Source: UBA11540 sp045531755 | GTDB lineage: Bacteria > Bacillota > Clostridia > Oscillospirales > Ruminococcaceae | DNA: 13,320 nt | Reading direction: 5' to 3' | Assembly: GCA_045531755.1 (NCBI GenBank) | Contig: JAZSEP010000095.1 | Coordinates: 1-13,320 of the forward strand | Part shown: in pieces, positions 12,003 to 13,320 of the stretch | Layout: the number at the start of each line of letters is the position of its first letter | How positions within the stretch are numbered: the stretch's first letter is position 1 | The notes under the pieces: generated by a model | Told to the model about the DNA's origin: nothing | The model's database searches: none | What the model saw: the letters and a program-made list of their open reading frames with translations, nothing else | Made by a program: the position numbers and the translations under genes

Positions 12003-13320
12003 TTACATTTCATCTTCGTCGAACGAATCGTCATTATCAAGGGAGAAAGCATCCTCGTCAGCAAAAACGTCGCTGTCGTCAACGTCTTCGATCTGGAAGT
12101 TAGCTTCAAAATCGGAATCCTGCTTTACCTCGGTGCCGTCAAAGACGAAATCGTCATCGGAAAGACGGCTCTTGGGAAGCGGAATGTCATCGTCGTCGTC
12201 AAAGTTCTGACGAAGGTCGATTTCCTCGTTGTTCTTGTCGAGAACCTTCATATCAAGACCGAGGGACTGAAGCTCCTTGATAAGCACCTTGAAGGATTCG
12301 GGAATACCCGGCTTGGGAATATTCTGACCCTTGACGATAGCTTCATAGGTCTTAACACGTCCAACCACGTCGTCGGATTTGACGGTGAGGATTTCCTGAA
12401 GCGTGTAAGCCGCGCCGTATGCCTCAAGTGCCCAAACCTCCATCTCACCGAAACGCTGACCGCCGAACTGTGCTTTACCGCCCAGAGGCTGCTGTGTAAC
12501 GAGAGAGTAGGGACCTGTGGAACGAGCGTGAATCTTATCATCAACAAGGTGATGGAGTTTGAGATAGTACATATAACCAACGGTTACGCGGTTGTCAAAG
12601 GGCTCACCGGTACGTCCGTCGTAAAGCTGAATCTTACCGTCTGTATCAAGACCTGCAGCCTCAAAGCCTGCAACGATGTCAGACTCGTGTGCGCCGTCGA
12701 ATACAGGGGTCATAACCTTGATTCCGAGAGCAGCGGCAGCTCTTCCGAGGTGAACCTCAAGTACCTGACCGATGTTCATACGGGAAGGAACGCCGAGCGG
12801 GTTAAGAACGATATCAAGCGGAGTACCGTCGGGGAGGAAGGGCATATCTTCGCTGGGAAGAATACGGGAAATAACACCCTTGTTACCGTGGCGACCCGCC
12901 ATCTTATCGCCGACAGAGATCTTTCTCTTCTGTGCGATATAAACTCTTGCAACCTTGATTACGCCGGGAGCGAGAATATCGCAATCATCGCGCGAGAAGA
13001 CCTGAACGTCGACAACGATACCCGATTCGCCGTGAGGAAGCTTCAACGAGGTATCTCTTACCTCGCGTGCCTTTTCACCGAAGATAGCGCGCAAAAGTCT
13101 TTCTTCGGCGGTGAGCTCGGTTTCGCCCTTGGGAGTAACCTTACCTACAAGGATATCGCCCGAGTGAACCTCTGCACCGATACGTACGATACCGTCTGCA
13201 TCGAGATCGCGGAGTGCGTCCTCGCCGACGTTGGGAAGCTCACGGGTGATTTCTTCCGGACCAAGCTTGGTATCACGGGATTCGCAGTAATATTCTTCTA
13301 TATGGATAGAGGTGTAAACG
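12003..13320 (-). CDS. rpoB: DNA-directed RNA polymerase subunit beta, 3' part
   Basis: The frame stays open to the window edge, giving the C-terminal 439 or so codons; the start lies beyond 13320. Beta forms the other half of the RNA polymerase active-site cleft. Family stretches are YTSIHIEEYYCESRDTKLGP at the visible start, ELTAEERLLRAIFGEKAREV, GDKMAGRHGNKGVISRILP, the LNPLGVPSRMNIGQ segment, and the C-terminal clamp GGKAQFGGQRFGEMEVWALE and IPESFKVLIKELQSLGLD. The core ends near NNEEIDL. A further 69 residues (12006-12212) form an Asp/Glu-rich tail, about 28 acidic residues, ending SFDEDEM. The rifampicin-binding region lies outside the window and cannot be judged. Confidence 0.97.
   Translation of the reverse strand, partial: VYTSIHIEEYYCESRDTKLGPEEITRELPNVGEDALRDLDADGIVRIGAEVHSGDILVGKVTPKGETELTAEERLLRAIFGEKAREVRDTSLKLPHGESGIVVDVQVFSRDDCDILAPGVIKVARVYIAQKRKISVGDKMAGRHGNKGVISRILPSEDMPFLPDGTPLDIVLNPLGVPSRMNIGQVLEVHLGRAAAALGIKVMTPVFDGAHESDIVAGFEAAGLDTDGKIQLYDGRTGEPFDNRVTVGYMYYLKLHHLVDDKIHARSTGPYSLVTQQPLGGKAQFGGQRFGEMEVWALEAYGAAYTLQEILTVKSDDVVGRVKTYEAIVKGQNIPKPGIPESFKVLIKELQSLGLDMKVLDKNNEEIDLRQNFDDDDDIPLPKSRLSDDDFVFDGTEVKQDSDFEANFQIEDVDDSDVFADEDAFSLDNDDSFDEDEM

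Noticed and set aside
1..13320. CRISPR arrays, tRNA or rRNA genes, transposase genes, phage genes
   Set aside because: Looked for by eye on both strands; no regular repeat-spacer pattern, cloverleaf, rRNA segment or transposase/integrase motif was found.

Overview
The window is chromosomal DNA from a Gram-positive Clostridia bacterium. The best guess is the Ruminococcaceae/Oscillospiraceae neighbourhood. Three things support this: the sequence character of EF-Tu, EF-G, S12, S7 and RNA polymerase; strong AGGAGG-type ribosome binding sites; and an accessory gene set typical of gut Clostridia (DUF4367 protein, DUF6199 protein, an NPxTG-type surface protein and a lipoprotein). No species assignment is possible by eye.

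Right part (3683-13320, minus strand): the conserved information-processing block, read from high to low coordinates as rpoB (3' part only), rpoC, rpsL, rpsG, fusA, tuf. rpoBC ends in an intrinsic terminator (8258-8290). It is followed by a near-perfect extended -10 sigma-A promoter (8196-8225) that starts a separate str transcript, rpsL-rpsG-fusA-tuf. A second candidate promoter precedes tuf, and a terminator (3616-3647) ends the block. The L7Ae-like gene found between rpoC and rpsL in Bacillus is absent. Both beta and beta-prime carry acidic C-terminal tails.

Left part (1-3582, plus strand): an accessory region convergent with the str block. It starts with the 3' part of a DUF4367 membrane protein. 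Next comes a 472-base stretch without a full gene (664-1135). This holds an imperfect 23-base inverted repeat that covers a Shine-Dalgarno site, a 19-codon signal-peptide-like micro-ORF, a good sigma-A promoter, and a frameshifted relic of a lipoprotein 5' end. I see no gene in 994-1135, only the ribosome binding site of the next gene. An apparent operon follows: an exported protein with a C-terminal NPPTG sorting-type signal (1136-1972), a small DUF6199 membrane protein (about 2066-2305), and a lipoprotein (2332-3504) that ends at a strong hairpin.

The most interesting part is this left operon. The sorting-signal protein and the lipoprotein are diverged paralogues sharing an uncharacterised core, with the block MYEYxLxEYAETGKIxPR. 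They are apparently attached to the cell surface in two different ways, and a small membrane protein is encoded between them. The relic at 899-993 is a partial copy of the lipoprotein gene, so the family has been duplicating and decaying locally. I cannot assign a biochemical function to the core.
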